A stretch of DNA of 64,000 nucleotides from Azolla caroliniana. Lineage: Eukaryota; Polypodiophyta. The stretch is from positions 3,224,001 to 3,288,000 of the forward strand of contig JBHGNT010000003.1 in assembly GCA_043228905.1 (NCBI GenBank). The letters run 5' to 3'. The position numbers and the translations under genes are program-made. The notes under the pieces are model-generated. The model made no database searches. It had not been told where the DNA came from and saw nothing but the letters and a program-made list of their open reading frames with translations. Below, in pieces: positions 1 through 10,790 of this stretch; the stretch's first letter is position 1, and every line of letters begins with the position of its first letter.

Positions 1-756
1 AATGGCTACATCTCATTCTTTCATCTATACATAATCAATAGGCTATAAATTCGCAGGCTATTACAAATTTAAGCCCTAAATTCACCACTGAACCTTAATC
101 AAACCTTGGGGTAAAAATAAAGAAGCTTTGTTATTTCTGTTGTTTCTTATTCATTTGGGTGTTCATTATACGTTATTTTTGTTATTTCTCCATTTGGATT
201 GACAAGGAATTCGAGTTCTATGGGCTCATAAAGACATGGTCAAATATGCTATTTCCAATCAGACATTGTACTTAAGATAAATAATTTGATTATTATTGTA
301 TTATGGACTATCTGATTACAACATTGGTCAAATAAGCAATCATCTTGTCTTCTCCCTAATAAAATGAAGTACGTTTTGTATGAGTCTCATTAGACAATCA
401 AGTACGCTTTAACCGCATCACAACCATAACGTTACGATAGACTCCCCAACAGTAGCCATACAATGCATATCCAAAAATTTATGCAAGAGCTCAACTTAAA
501 AGGATGGGTGTTGGCAAGTAATATGCAAGTAATCATGACACTTTCGCTCATGTTGTTCCACATGTTGACCAACTTCTGATCGCTCCCGAGGTGGTTCACT
601 ATCACCCCCGCCTTAGTCAAGATTGCTAGATCCTGTGCTATATCAATGGTCGAGTCCATTATGACAGCATACTTAGCAAACTCACCTCCAAAGACCTCCT
701 TCTTTGGAGGTCTGCTCATAGGCAAGGAGGTACTGCAGCACATTCTCCGTGCCTTC
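1..756. repeat. Segmental duplication, copy 1 (partner 25675-26430)
   Basis: These 756 bases align end to end with 25675-26430 without a net length change. By eye there are about 14 substitutions, so identity is about 98 percent. The block holds AT-rich intergenic sequence and the 3' part of the DUF247 pseudogene on the minus strand. At base 756 the copies part: this one continues into more DUF247 coding sequence, while the partner jumps to a segment matching about 3201 onward. The duplication is therefore recent and its right breakpoint lies inside the gene remnant. Confidence 0.9.
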
Positions 757-1165
757 GTACACCACAATCCGCGGAAGATAGAGCTGAAGTTTCTTTCCAT
801 GATACTTGAACATTGATGTGCCAGTTGTATGAGCCGAACGTGCAGTGCTCGAAAAGAATAAGAATTCATGAATGAAGACGGTATCGATAGTGACCAGAAG
901 TTGGAAATCTTTAATGTAATCTTGGGAGAGGTTTATAATAATGCTTGTTAAGATGGTGGGGGTTAGGAATGAGGTATTCTATGAGCTCTCCCACATCTGA
1001 TTTATCATGTCTTTGGATGAATTTCTTCACACATAGTGCCTTACAGTCATGAAGACAGGATCTGGTCACAAGATATGTATACAATGGTGCAATGGTCAGG
1101 TTTTCATCCCAATATGGTTTCTTCTTGGCTTCCAAGAGATTTTTGGGAGAAATCGAAATCTTCAC
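432..1165 (-). pseudogene. DUF247 (UPF0481) pseudogene, central part deleted
   Basis: DUF247 family remnant, normally a plant protein of 400-550 residues with one C-terminal membrane helix. The N-terminal part (about 1165 to 840) reads DENLTIAPLYTYL, then CKALCVKKFIQRH, then TIDTVFIHEF, which match the first third of the family. It then jumps directly to the C-terminal third (FKYHGKKLQLYLPRIVVY, then after a frameshift near 690, AILTKAGVIVNHLGSD and NMWNNM). About 200 central residues are missing. The membrane helix is replaced by an unrelated sequence that also occurs near 33400 and 48480. The copy at 18436-19250 shares the central deletion, so the loss predates that duplication. No ATG opens the N-terminal frame. 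Not expected to make a normal DUF247 protein. Confidence 0.85.
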
Positions 1166-1691
1166 ATTTTCATCGACGCTTCTTCTTCTACTACTATTAC
1201 TTCTTCTGAACCGATACTTTCTTCTTCATCTTCTTCTAAACTTAAAGATATTATTTTGTATACTCAAGTTGTTAGTTGTTCACAAGTCTTCGATTCAACT
1301 TCCATCTCCCCAAATAATGGGGGTTTTGTGGCATATAGATTTTATGTTCATACAATTACTAATATTGTAATCTGAAATAATGCTTATGTGCACATGTCAT
1401 AGATTTTTCTACTTGTGTTCATTCCTAGGTTAGTGATATAGATTCCTTGTGATGCAATGTTCCATTTTCTATAATTTTTATAAAGGGTGAGCTCTCTTAT
1501 ACTTGTTGTTTGTGGTTATTTATATATGAATAAAGATCTCCAACTATTTGTGGGGAGCATTAAGTGATAGGTGAGCTTTATTACTTTGAAGGTGAGTTTC
1601 TTTCCCTGAAGGCAACCTTGTGAACCCAAGTTGGGAATATCCCACTATGTACCCCATCCATGAAAAAAGTATAGAATCATTTATGAAATTA

Positions 1692-1766
1692 CGAAACAAT
1701 GTGAATCACACTATAACTATGACATTGATAAGTACAAAAAGTTAAAGTGTGATTCACATTGTTTCG
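1692..1766. repeat. Fold-back: 21-bp perfect inverted repeat
   Basis: The 21 bases at 1692-1712 are the exact reverse complement of 1746-1766, with a 33-base spacer. The related copy near 19755-19810 has only the left arm, followed by different sequence. The right arm therefore looks like a newly templated inverted copy. No coding capacity. Confidence 0.85.
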
Positions 1767-1837
1767 GGTCATCTTGTACCGTTGAATGGAGCACCCACAC
1801 CACACAGATTGGGTATACAGGCATTTCAGCCCATTGT

Positions 1838-2610
1838 GAAGTTTAAGAGATATCGTGTTTATTGAAAGCCTGTAAACAATGTTGGTGAAAACTCTAAAGG
1901 TCATGAAACATAATTATGTCACATTAGAAGAGAAAAAGCAAGTCTAATTAAGACGTAGCGAAATTCGATTTTGGTAGCTCAATAATCCCCCATGAAAAGC
2001 AATAATTTGTGGAAGAAGTTTAAAGTTTGACTAGGCCAGGCTGCTGTAAAAGCTATGAAGATGCCACCATGTCTTGTCATATGAATTGCTTCATACAAAC
2101 CTCTCAATTACATCTGGTGATGACAGGAAGCTATGTATCCATCCAAGCACTAATGTAGTGTATTTAATGATTCAGTTTTAGGTTGTACCACTCAATATCG
2201 ATTATATAAGCATATCACAAAAATGAGATCAATAGGCTAACGTTAGCATATCACACAATGGAATTTTGAGATTAATAGACCAGTCCTCCTGTCTTGTTGA
2301 TTGCAATCTAACCAATCCTTCAAATCTATCATCCATCCAACAGTTATTGAAGTTTGATGGGGGTATATTGTAACAAACTTTCTAGTAATTGGCGGTATGA
2401 AAGACAAACTAAATGGATTTGGCGGAAGTGATTCGTTATTGTAACAACTTACAAGTATGTATGTTCATGAAACTAATAGAGCTAATAATCGCATTAGGGT
2501 TGATTTGGACATTCTATAATCAATCAATCTGTTTGCCATCGTGTTCAACTTGTAGGTAATTTAATGAACGTGGGATCAGGAAGAAAATGATGATGAAGAA
2601 ATCATGTATC
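1838..2610. repeat. Intergenic module M2 (partial copy)
   Basis: Non-coding sequence repeated at about 19811-20950, 27705-28920 and 43582-44450, and in pieces at 8700-9300 and 10083-10370. Recognisable landmarks are a run ending GTGAAGTTTAAGAGATATCG, the palindrome GCTAACGTTAGC, and a stretch containing CCTCCTGTCTTGTCGATTG. I see no gene in it on either strand. It normally lies between a decayed DUF247 copy and the 136-bp array that precedes the next gene. Confidence 0.75.
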
Positions 2611-2667
2611 ATAGTACATTTATGTTTATGTGTTGCTAAGGTCTGAGATATTCCAAGACTAGGAATA

Positions 2668-2754
2668 TATATTTATTACTAAGTATACCTTCTCTAGGAA
2701 TCCTAGTGTTAACATTTCATTAGACTAGAAAAGGTATACTTAGTAATAAATATA
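2668..2754. repeat. 87-bp stem-loop (30-bp arms)
   Basis: Bases 2668-2697 and 2725-2754 are reverse complements over 29 of 30 positions, separated by 27 bases. The right arm ends exactly where the adjoining MITE begins, and its last nine bases are the MITE target duplication. The MITE therefore inserted into, or at the edge of, an existing palindrome. Confidence 0.85.
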
Positions 2755-3067
2755 GGGAAAAGTACCAGGATACCCCTGGAAGTTCTTCTATTTACCAGAA
2801 TGCCCCTGGAAGTTTCAAATTTACCAAACTACCCCTATGTCTAAAAAATTACACTTTATAAAGTAATTATACACTCAAATCTTTCGTAAATAGGGTTAGT
2901 TCGGGTCCATTTCTTCCATCTTTGATAAATAGGGCTTGTAGATTTGAGTGTATAATTACTTTATAAAGTGTACTTTTTTTGACATAGGGGTAGTTTGGTA
3001 AATTTGGAACTTCCAGGGGCATTCTGGTAAATAGACGAACTTCCAAGGGTATCCTGGTACTTTTCCC
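2755..3067. mobile_element. Long-TIR MITE, Mutator-like (9-bp target duplication)
   Basis: A 313-bp non-coding element. Terminal inverted repeats of about 128 bp (2755-2882 and 2940-3067) surround a loop of about 57 bp. The ends read GGGAAAAGTACCAGGATACC and its complement. Flanking bases ATAAATATA occur directly on both sides (2746-2754 and 3068-3076), a perfect 9-bp target site duplication. Nine-base duplications and long inverted ends are typical of Mutator-like transposons, so this is a non-autonomous relative. The arms themselves contain shorter near-repeats (ACCCCTGGAAGTT and GCCCCTGGAAGTT). There is no transposase in the window. Confidence 0.9.
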
Positions 3068-3456
3068 ATAAATATATGGCTATAATCTCAGCAAGGATCG
3101 GGCTAAATGATAGGAAAATCAAAACCAATCCGAACATGGTGGTCGCATGTAATAAGATGGGTAAGAATGATTTCAAAGTACATATTTTTGTATTTCTGCA
3201 CTACAAAAAAATATAGTCACATGGTATAAGATTCAAAAATAGGATAATATTCAGCTTTGCAATGAGACTCTATGCATTACGTTTTTTGTGGATCCGACTC
3301 CGCTTGTGTGCTAATGTGCCTTTAAACTAGCTAAGGACGTAGGTCCTTGAGAAGCTCGCCAATCTTCGGAATTGAGAAGAAATGACATCCATGTATAGAA
3401 TTAGAAATGAGCAATAATTGGGATATATCAAATGAGAATTTGGTCAATCTAATCAA

Positions 3457-3467
3457 TCTCCTCTCTC

Positions 3468-3519
<52 letters not shown>
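3457..3519. repeat. Microsatellite (CT)n followed by (AT)n
   Basis: A CT tract runs to about 3500 and is followed by an AT tract to 3519. A shorter copy of the same compound microsatellite occurs at 7713-7749 within a duplicated flank, so the two differ in repeat number. Confidence 0.95.
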
Positions 3520-3788
3520 GAACTTAAAATAATAAACTTACATCAGAGTATTATTGTCTTCTTTATATTATAGTTCGTAGTTGTTTTGAAGTTTTCAATA
3601 TTTCAACTTTCATCTTTCCTAATTTATGATGACTGTATGGCATTTAGATTTCGATTTCGTTACGAGTTCTCATTCCTAGATTACATACTGACAAAAACAT
3701 AATCACAAATCATGATTATGTTGCATATAGTGTTTTTCTATGATTTTTTATTCCAAGGATAGTGACATAGATTCCTTGTAGTGGTAGG

Positions 3789-4007
3789 TTACCAAACATA
3801 TTGAATCCAAGAGAGGGAAAGAGAGAGATTGTGTAGATCATCTGCAATAGTGATCGATGTCATTAACCAATGGACTAGAGAGGAACCCCAATGGGCTCCC
3901 ATGGCATCTTTGGTCAGCTCTTCCCATCTTTCTGATGGGACATTGTACTGAACCCCAACCACATTGTCGAGTTGTGGAAGATCAAACTGAACTTTTCTCT
4001 TAGTCAT
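3789..4007 (-). pseudogene. DUF247 C-terminal tail fragment (72 codons)
   Basis: An open frame starting MTKRKVQFDLPQLDNVVGVQ and continuing ERWEELTKDAMGAHW and VHWLMTSITIAD. At DNA level its end aligns with the last coding bases and stop region of intact DUF247 genes such as 5882-7252, but the frame has shifted so the membrane helix is lost. Copies lie at 26773-26979 (open, 68 codons) and 8015-8244 (with a stop in the middle). It is probably the remnant of a deleted DUF247 gene. A short peptide cannot be excluded because two of three copies stay open. Confidence 0.6.
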
Positions 4008-4012
4008 ACTTG

Positions 4013-4935
4013 AGGGAGGTGCCAGTTCATGAGGGGTGAGGGGATGACGTTATATGGATTTAGCTCTTCCATATCTGATATCCCATGTCTTCCATGAAAT
4101 CCTTGTTGTTAATGTAGTTAGTTAGTAGAATTTATGTGTGTTTTATTATCCGATAATCATGATGGCTATGACTGTTTCCCAACTTTGTTTACGAATTTTA
4201 ATGGACAATCGTAATGGCACTCGTAGCAGTGATTAGTGAAGTAATTAGTGTTTTCTGCATTGAGCAAGAACTACTCGAACGCCAGCAAAGTTAAGTTTCA
4301 GTTTATTTTATTGTGTAAACTTATATTTCCTCTCAAACAATGACAGTGTAGAAATGAATTGAGTCAATTCGTCCCCATTTTCCTTCAAATTACTCATGTT
4401 GATTTGCGACGAACTTCTAATTCAATTTATTTAAAATCAGGTTGTGAAAATGATGTGATCAATATTTGTGTTTTTCAAATGTGTCCTGATCAGTGATGTA
4501 TTTACTATCATTAATCTAACAGAGATGGACACAAAAACATCTAACAACTTTGCTTCAAATAAAGTAAAACTTTGTCTCTAACTAAAATCAAGATCAAGCT
4601 TGTCTGTAATATAAATTAAAGAATGGCAAGGTGTATGAGTTGAGGAGGAACATCCTTCCATATGCACAAGACCTTTACAATAAGCAGTGAACTCTGATAG
4701 GTATACTCAGCACATCATTTTGGCATTCTTATCTCCAGTTTGTGTATGTGTCTGATTAATGACACTTTGACATCTCTAGTATTTTCACTTAGGAAATTAT
4801 GTTTTTGTGGTGAAAGTTATTGAATACTCGACCTTCGAAATGCACGAGTTATGCCCAATATGTAATTGATTGATATATTTGAAGATATTAAAATATGACC
4901 ACGTCAATATATTAATATCAGAGTGTTCTAAAGCC
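4013..4935. repeat. Intergenic module M1
   Basis: Non-coding sequence found again at 8245-8690, 9300-10085 and 26985-27905. It follows each DUF247 tail fragment in plus coordinates. I see no convincing open frame, RNA gene or transposon ends in it. Confidence 0.75.
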
Positions 4936-5012
4936 TAGAGAAGAAGAAATTGAGCTTCAGTACTTCACTGCGTCAATCTACTGATATTTAAGTCCCACAA
5001 CATCTATGTCCA

Positions 5013-5812
5013 TTAATTTATACATGAATCATTGAAACGATTCACCATAAATAAATAATCGTCCACAAATATTCATAGGGCAATCCGATTCAAGACTACA
5101 ATTTACAAATACATAAATAATAGGAGTTAGTTAAGCTATAAAATCAAACCAATAAATAATTTATACAAGAATCATGAAAACGATTCACCATAAATACATA
5201 ATCTTCCACAATGTTTCCTAGGGATATCTGGTTCAGCAATATAAATACATAAATAATGGAAAATTTTTAAGCTAATAAATCAAACCAATATTTAACTTAT
5301 ACATTAATCATAAAAACGATCAACCAGATGTACATAATCTTCCACAATATTTGATTAGGCAATCTGTCCCGGACTATAAATACGTAAATAGTGGGCAGTA
5401 AACGAACCCGTAGATCAACCTAATAACTAATTTATAGATAAATCATGGAAACGATTTACAATTAGTACGTAATCTTCCCCAATGTTTCATAACGCAATAT
5501 GGTCCAGTACTATAAATAGCAAATGGTCGGGCATTAAATAAACCTATGAATCAAAGTAATATTTAATTTATACATGAATCTTGAAAACGATTCACATATG
5601 TATATAATCTTTTACGATATTCCATAAGGCAATCTGGATCAGCACTACAAATACATAAATAGTCGGGCATTAAATAGACATATGAATCATACTAATATTT
5701 AATTTAAGAATGAATCATGAAAACGATTCACCATAAGTACATAATCTTCCACAATATTTCAGAAGGCAATCTGGTTTCGGACTACAAAGATATAAATACT
5801 GGGCAATAATCA
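5013..5812. repeat. 136-bp tandem repeat array 1 (about 6 units)
   Basis: Degenerate head-to-tail units of about 136 bp, very AT-rich. Each has a dyad of the form TGAATC-N8-GATTCA, then a conserved run like CATAATCTTCCACAATATTT, then a stretch like GGCAATCTGGTCCAGGACTA followed by AAATACATAAATA. The array ends about 70 bases from the stop codon of the DUF247 gene at 5882-7252, so it is that gene's 3' flank. Related arrays lie 3' of five other DUF247 copies. Confidence 0.85.
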
Positions 5813-5881
5813 AACGGTGGAGGGAAGAAAAGCTTGTTGAGTTGAAGGTTTATTTGGTCTTTTCATAGTGTTAATGTTAGG

Positions 5882-7252
5882 TTAAGTTTTGCTGCTGAGA
5901 TAACCTAAGACTGCGAAGACTGTTTGCAACATTGATGTTAATAGTAGTAGAAAGGCGGATACGAATGATACCGTATACCATGGCCGAGAAACGAGCGTTG
6001 CATGAAACTCGATAGCCCAGCGATGCCAACTGGAGGAATGGTCGGCCACTATACAGTCTACCATATATCTGGTTCGAGTGTTCTTGTACCTCTTTTCGAT
6101 GCACATGTTTTTCCACATGTTGACCAATTGCCTACTGCTTCCAAGTTGGTTGTCTATGACTCCGGCTTCTTGCAAGATTTCGATATCTTCTTCGTTTCCG
6201 ATGAGTTGATCCATTATCAAGATGTACATCTGAACATCAGTTCTAGTCCCTTCCATTATTTCGAATGCGACGAGGTTTCGTAGCACATCCTCCGTGTCTT
6301 CTTTTACGGAAATTATCGGAAGATTTAGTCGATGGTGTCGATGGTCATAACAAATCGCTGAAATGTTTCCCGGAGACCCCGTGAATGAAATCTTGGCTAT
6401 TCGGAGTTCAGATGCCCTTGGCAGTTGAAGGAAACTCTTTCTGGCAGTCGCTGTGAGGTTAGAACATCCTAGCTTTTTCAGTATAAAAGAACCCCATTTA
6501 GCAAGTATTCTCCTGCTTTTTTGTGACATTGTTAGCTCACGAGTTATAATCCAGCATCCGCCTAAAATGGATATTACACAATCCATACAATTATCCGTAA
6601 CGCTTGGAATATGTTGTTCCTCCATAACCATCAACATGTGGAAGTACTCAAGTAAAGTTAAGCTAGGCCTTTGTCGTAATTCGTTTTCCATATTAAACAT
6701 CTTTTGTATATTCAATTTAGACAAATCGAATGGACTCACCCCCTTAAAAAAGTTTATCAATGTCGTATCTAAAAAATCATTGGACCATATCGTCCAGTAG
6801 AATTTAAGAGGTTTCAGGAGAAACTTCATCGGAATTTGGTTTCTTAGGAGCAGGGAATCTCTTGCTACACTCGCTTTGGAATCCTCGGGAAACGTTAGAA
6901 GGAGTTCTAGCAAGAAGATTGTGTCGATAGTGATCACAAGTTCTACCCACTCTAGGTCTGAAATGTCAACGTAGTGCTTTGAAGATGTAGGTTTTAGATC
7001 AAACTCGAATGCCTCTATGAGCTGTTTGGCTGGTATGCCTTCTCCTCTATTCATGAATATTTGAAATGTTTTTGCTTTCCAGGATCTCATGCCCTCCAAT
7101 TCTAGACTTTTATAGAATGGACCAACGGTCATTAATCTAGGTTTGTATGCTTTGTCCCTCAGTTTCGAGTAGGCTTCGGGGTACCTTGAAATTCTAAAAA
7201 TGTTGGGATTAGTTGTATCTTCGTTGTTATCGTTGTTGATCAATTGAAGCAT
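5882..7252 (-). CDS. DUF247 (UPF0481) domain protein, 456 aa, open but with shortened N-terminus
   Basis: Intact single-exon frame with the full DUF247 layout: AYKPRLMTVGPFYKSLE near residues 35-51, WVELVITIDTIFLLELL at 102-118, RDSLLLRNQIPMKFLL at 131-146, LPRASELRIAKISF at 277-290, EDVLRNLVAFE at 321-331, and one C-terminal membrane helix at about 426-450 before the tail YLSSKT. Members are plant-specific, probably membrane-anchored, biochemically uncharacterised. The start needs care. The homologue at 10752-11843 starts MGSRRPDLKETKWR. Here the same codon is ATA (complement 7298-7300) with an upstream in-frame TAA, so the first usable ATG is 16 codons downstream at 7250-7252. Remnants of a longer N-terminal extension persist to about 7348, where duplicated intergenic DNA begins. 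The ancestral promoter is therefore missing. Coding integrity is clear, expression is doubtful. Confidence 0.85.
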   Translation of the reverse strand: MLQLINNDNNEDTTNPNIFRISRYPEAYSKLRDKAYKPRLMTVGPFYKSLELEGMRSWKAKTFQIFMNRGEGIPAKQLIEAFEFDLKPTSSKHYVDISDLEWVELVITIDTIFLLELLLTFPEDSKASVARDSLLLRNQIPMKFLLKPLKFYWTIWSNDFLDTTLINFFKGVSPFDLSKLNIQKMFNMENELRQRPSLTLLEYFHMLMVMEEQHIPSVTDNCMDCVISILGGCWIITRELTMSQKSRRILAKWGSFILKKLGCSNLTATARKSFLQLPRASELRIAKISFTGSPGNISAICYDHRHHRLNLPIISVKEDTEDVLRNLVAFEIMEGTRTDVQMYILIMDQLIGNEEDIEILQEAGVIDNQLGSSRQLVNMWKNMCIEKRYKNTRTRYMVDCIVADHSSSWHRWAIEFHATLVSRPWYTVSFVSAFLLLLTSMLQTVFAVLGYLSSKT

Positions 7253-7348
7253 TGACTGTCTCCATTTAGTTTCTTTTAGGTTAGGTTGATGGGAACCTAT
7301 CTGTCTTTATATTTTTATTGTTTAATGCGGTAGCGCAGTCTAGATTCT

Positions 7349-7712
7349 CAGAAAGGATCGGGCTAAATGATAGTAAAATCAAAACTAATCCGAATATGCC
7401 CGCATGTAATAAGATTGGTAAGAATGATTTCAAAGTACATATATTTGTATATCTGCACTACAGAAAAATATAGTCACATGGTATAAGATTCAAAAATTGA
7501 TAATATTTACCGATACAAGGTGGTGTTGTGCATTACGTTGTTTGTGGATCCGATGCCGCCTCTGTGCTAATGTGCCTTTAAACTAGCTAAGGAGGTACGT
7601 CCTTTAGAAGCTCGCCAATCTGGGGAATTGAGTAGAAATGACATCCTTGTATAGAGTTAGAAATGACCAATAACTGGGATATATTAAATTAGAGTTTGGT
7701 CAATCTAATCAA

Positions 7713-7749
<37 letters not shown>

Positions 7750-8014
7750 GAGAACTTGTCGGTATGTATGTTCATTAGACTAATAGAGGTAATAATCGCA
7801 TTAGGGTATATTTGGACATTATTTAGACATTCATCTTTCCTAATTTATAATGATTGTATGGCATTTAGATTTCCATTTCGTTACGAGTTCTCATTCCTAG
7901 ATTACATACTGACAAAAACATAATCACAAATCTTGATTATGTTGCATAAGGTGTTTTTTTATGATTTTTTATTTCAAGGATAGTGACATAGATTCCTTGT
8001 AGGCCAATAATGTA
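7349..8014. repeat. Duplicated flank (matches about 3090-3785)
   Basis: This stretch repeats 3090-3785 with small indels, including the CT/AT microsatellite (7713-7749 here). It lacks the MITE next to the first copy. No gene is seen. It abuts the truncated 5' end of the DUF247 gene and now occupies the position of its promoter. Confidence 0.75.
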
Positions 8015-8244
8015 GTGGTAGGTTACCCGACATATTGAATTCAAGAGAGGGAAAGAGAGAGATTGTCTAGATCATCTGCAGTACTGATCGGTGTCACTAA
8101 CCAATGGACTAGAGAGGAACCTTAGTGGGCTCCCATGGCATCTTTGGTCAGCTTTTTCCATCTTTTTGATGCAACATTGTACTGATCCTCAACCACATTG
8201 TTGAGTTGTGGAATATCAAACTGAACTTTACTTTTAGTCATACT
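8015..8244 (-). pseudogene. DUF247 C-terminal tail fragment with internal stop
   Basis: Copy of the fragment at 3789-4007. It reads VQFDIPQLNNVV and KDAMGAH, then a TAA where the other copies have W, followed by GSSLVHWL. The disruption argues that these tails are relics. Confidence 0.65.
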
Positions 8245-10371
8245 GGAGGGGGGTGCCAGTTCATGGGTGGTCAGGGAATGAGGTTATATGGATTTAGCTC
8301 TTCCATATCTGATATTCCATGTCGTCCATGAAATCCTTGTTGTTAATGTAGTTAGGTAGTAGAATTTATGTGTGTTTTATATTCCGATAATCATGATGGC
8401 TATGACTGTTTCTTAACATTGTTTACGAATTTTAATGGACAATCGTAATGGCACTCGTAGCAGTTTAGTGAACGAATTAGTGTTTTCTGCGTTCACCAAG
8501 AACTACTCAAACGTAAGCAAATTTAAGTTTCAGTTTATTTTAATGTGTAAACCTATATTTCCTGTCAAACAATGACAGTGTGTAAAGGAATTCAGTGAAT
8601 TCGTACCCATTTTCCTTCAAATTACTCGTGTTGATTTACGACGAACTTCTAATTCAATGGAAATCCAATTATTTGAGTAAAAATGGATGAAATGACCCCT
8701 GAATTTATACAATGTGAAGTTTAAGAGATATCGTGTTTATTGAAAGCCTGTAAACAATGTTGGTGAAAAGTCTAATGGTCATGAAACATAATTATGTCAC
8801 ATTAGAAGAGAAAACGCAAGTCCGATTAAGACATAGTGAAATTCGTTTTTGGATAAACAAAATCTTTGTGGAAAAAGTTTAAGGTTTGATTAGGCCAGGC
8901 TGCTGTAAAAGCTGTGAAGATTCCTCCATGTCTTGTCATATGAATTCCATCATAACAAGCACTCAATTACATCTGGCGATGACAGAAAAGTGTGTACAAT
9001 CCAGGCAATAGTTAGTGTATTTAAATATTCAGTTTTTGGTTGTACCCCTGAATATTAAGTATATAGCATATTACAAAATTGAGATGAATAGGCTAACGTT
9101 AGCATATCACGCAATGGAATTTTGGGATCAATAGACCAGTCTTCCTGTCTTGTCGATTGCATTCTAACGTTAGCATATCACGCATTGGAATTTTGAGATC
9201 AATAGACCAGTCTTCTTGTCTTGTCGATTGCATTCTAACGTTAGCATATCACGCAATGGAATTTTGAGATTAATAGACCAGTCCTACTGTCTTGTCGATT
9301 ATATTCCGAAAATCATGATGGCTATGATTGTATCCCAACTTTTTTTACGAATTTTAATGGACAATCGTAATGGCACTCGTAGCAGTGATTAGTGAACTAA
9401 TTAGTGTTTTCTGCATTGAGCAAGAACTACTGGAACGCCAGCAAAGTTAAGTTTCAGTTTATTTTATTGTGTAAACTTATATTTCCTCTCAAACAATGAC
9501 AGTGTATAAATGAATTGAGTCAATTCGTCCCCATTTTCCTTCAAATTACTCATGTTGATTTGCGACCAACTTCTAATTCAATTTATTTCAAATCAGGTTG
9601 TGAAAATGATGTGATCAATATTCGTGTTTTTCAAATGTGTCCTGATCAGTGATGTATTTACTATCATTAATCTAACAGAGATCGACACAAAAACATCTAA
9701 AAACGTTGCTTCAAATAAAGGAAAACTTTGTCTCTAACAAAAATCAAGATCAAGCCTTTCTGTAATGTAAATTAAAGAATGGCAAGGAGTATGAGTTGAG
9801 GAGGAACATCCTTCCATATGCACAAGACCTTTACAATAAGCAGTGGATTGTGATAGGTATACTCAGCACATCATTTTGGCATTCTTGTCTCCAGTTTGTG
9901 TATGTGTCTGATTAATGACACTTTGACATCTCTAGTATTTTCACTTAGGAAATTATGTTTTTGTGGTGAAAGTTATTGAATACTCCACCTTCGAAATGCA
10001 TGAGTTATGCTCAATATGTAATTGATTGATATATTTGAAGATATTAAAATATGACCACGTCAATATATTAATATCAGAGTGTTGTAAAGCCTACCCCCCA
10101 GTTAAGATGTCTATTTCCCTAATTAATTGTTCCTATCAGTTGGGTTCAAAACCAAAATACACATCAAAGGAGTAGTTCAGAGAAATTACTCAATGGAAGG
10201 CCAATTATTTGAGTAAAAATGGATGAAATGACCCCTGAATTCATGCAATGTGAAGTTTAAGAGATATCGTGTTTATTGAAAGCCTGGAAACAATGTTGGT
10301 GAAAAGTCTAAAGGTCATGAAACATAATTATGTCACATTAGAAGAGAAAACGCAAGTCTAATTAAGACTAT
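8245..10371. repeat. Rearranged M1/M2 intergenic modules
   Basis: A patchwork of M1 (8245-8690 and 9300-10085) and M2 pieces (8700-9300 and 10083-10370), so the unit was duplicated and recombined internally. Apart from a 72-bp triplication listed separately I see no gene, RNA or transposon ends. Confidence 0.7.
9091..9306. repeat. Tandem triplication of a 72-bp unit
   Basis: Three nearly identical units begin CTAACGTTAGCATATCACGC at 9091, 9164 and 9235. Every other M2 copy has one such unit, so this is a local expansion in this copy. The unit includes half of the palindrome GCTAACGTTAGC. Confidence 0.85.
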
Positions 10372-10790
10372 AAACACATAATCTTCCACAATATTTGATA
10401 AGGCAATCTGGATCAGCACTACAAATACATAAATAGTGGGCAATAAACAAACCCGTAGATCAACCTAATAACTAACTTATAGATGAATCATTGAAACGAT
10501 TTACAATAAGTACATAATCTTCCCCAATATTTCATAACGCAATATATGGTCCAGGACTATAAATAGATAAATGGTCGGGCATTAAATAAACCTATAAATC
10601 AAACAAATATTTAATTTATACATGAATCTTGAAAACGATTCACATAAGTATATAATCTTCTACGATATTCCATCAGGCAATCTGGATCAGCACTACAAAT
10701 ACATAAATAGTCGGGCATTAAATAAACATATGAATCATACTAATATTTAATTTAAGAAGAATCATAAAAACGATTCACCATAAGTACATC
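10372..10790. repeat. 136-bp tandem repeat array 2 (about 3 units)
   Basis: Same repeat family as at 5013-5812. The array runs straight into the coding region of the truncated DUF247 gene. The repeat text ends ATAAGTACAT and is followed immediately by CCTCCGTTTCATCG of the gene. It marks the breakpoint of a deletion that removed the gene's 3' end. Confidence 0.85.

Noticed and set aside
432-1165. DUF247 remnant as an intron-containing gene
   Set aside because: The gap between N and C blocks is too short to hold the missing 200 residues, and a frameshift and the missing start remain. Deletion is simpler.
5013-5812. CRISPR-like array
   Set aside because: Repeats are 136 bp, degenerate and contiguous without unique spacers, in plant nuclear DNA. 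They are a minisatellite.
6002-6800. Plus-strand ORFs opposite the DUF247 gene
   Set aside because: They are antisense shadows of the intact minus-strand coding frame and have no homology of their own. The same applies at 11326-11517, 31033-31335, 45159-45494 and 62635-62835.
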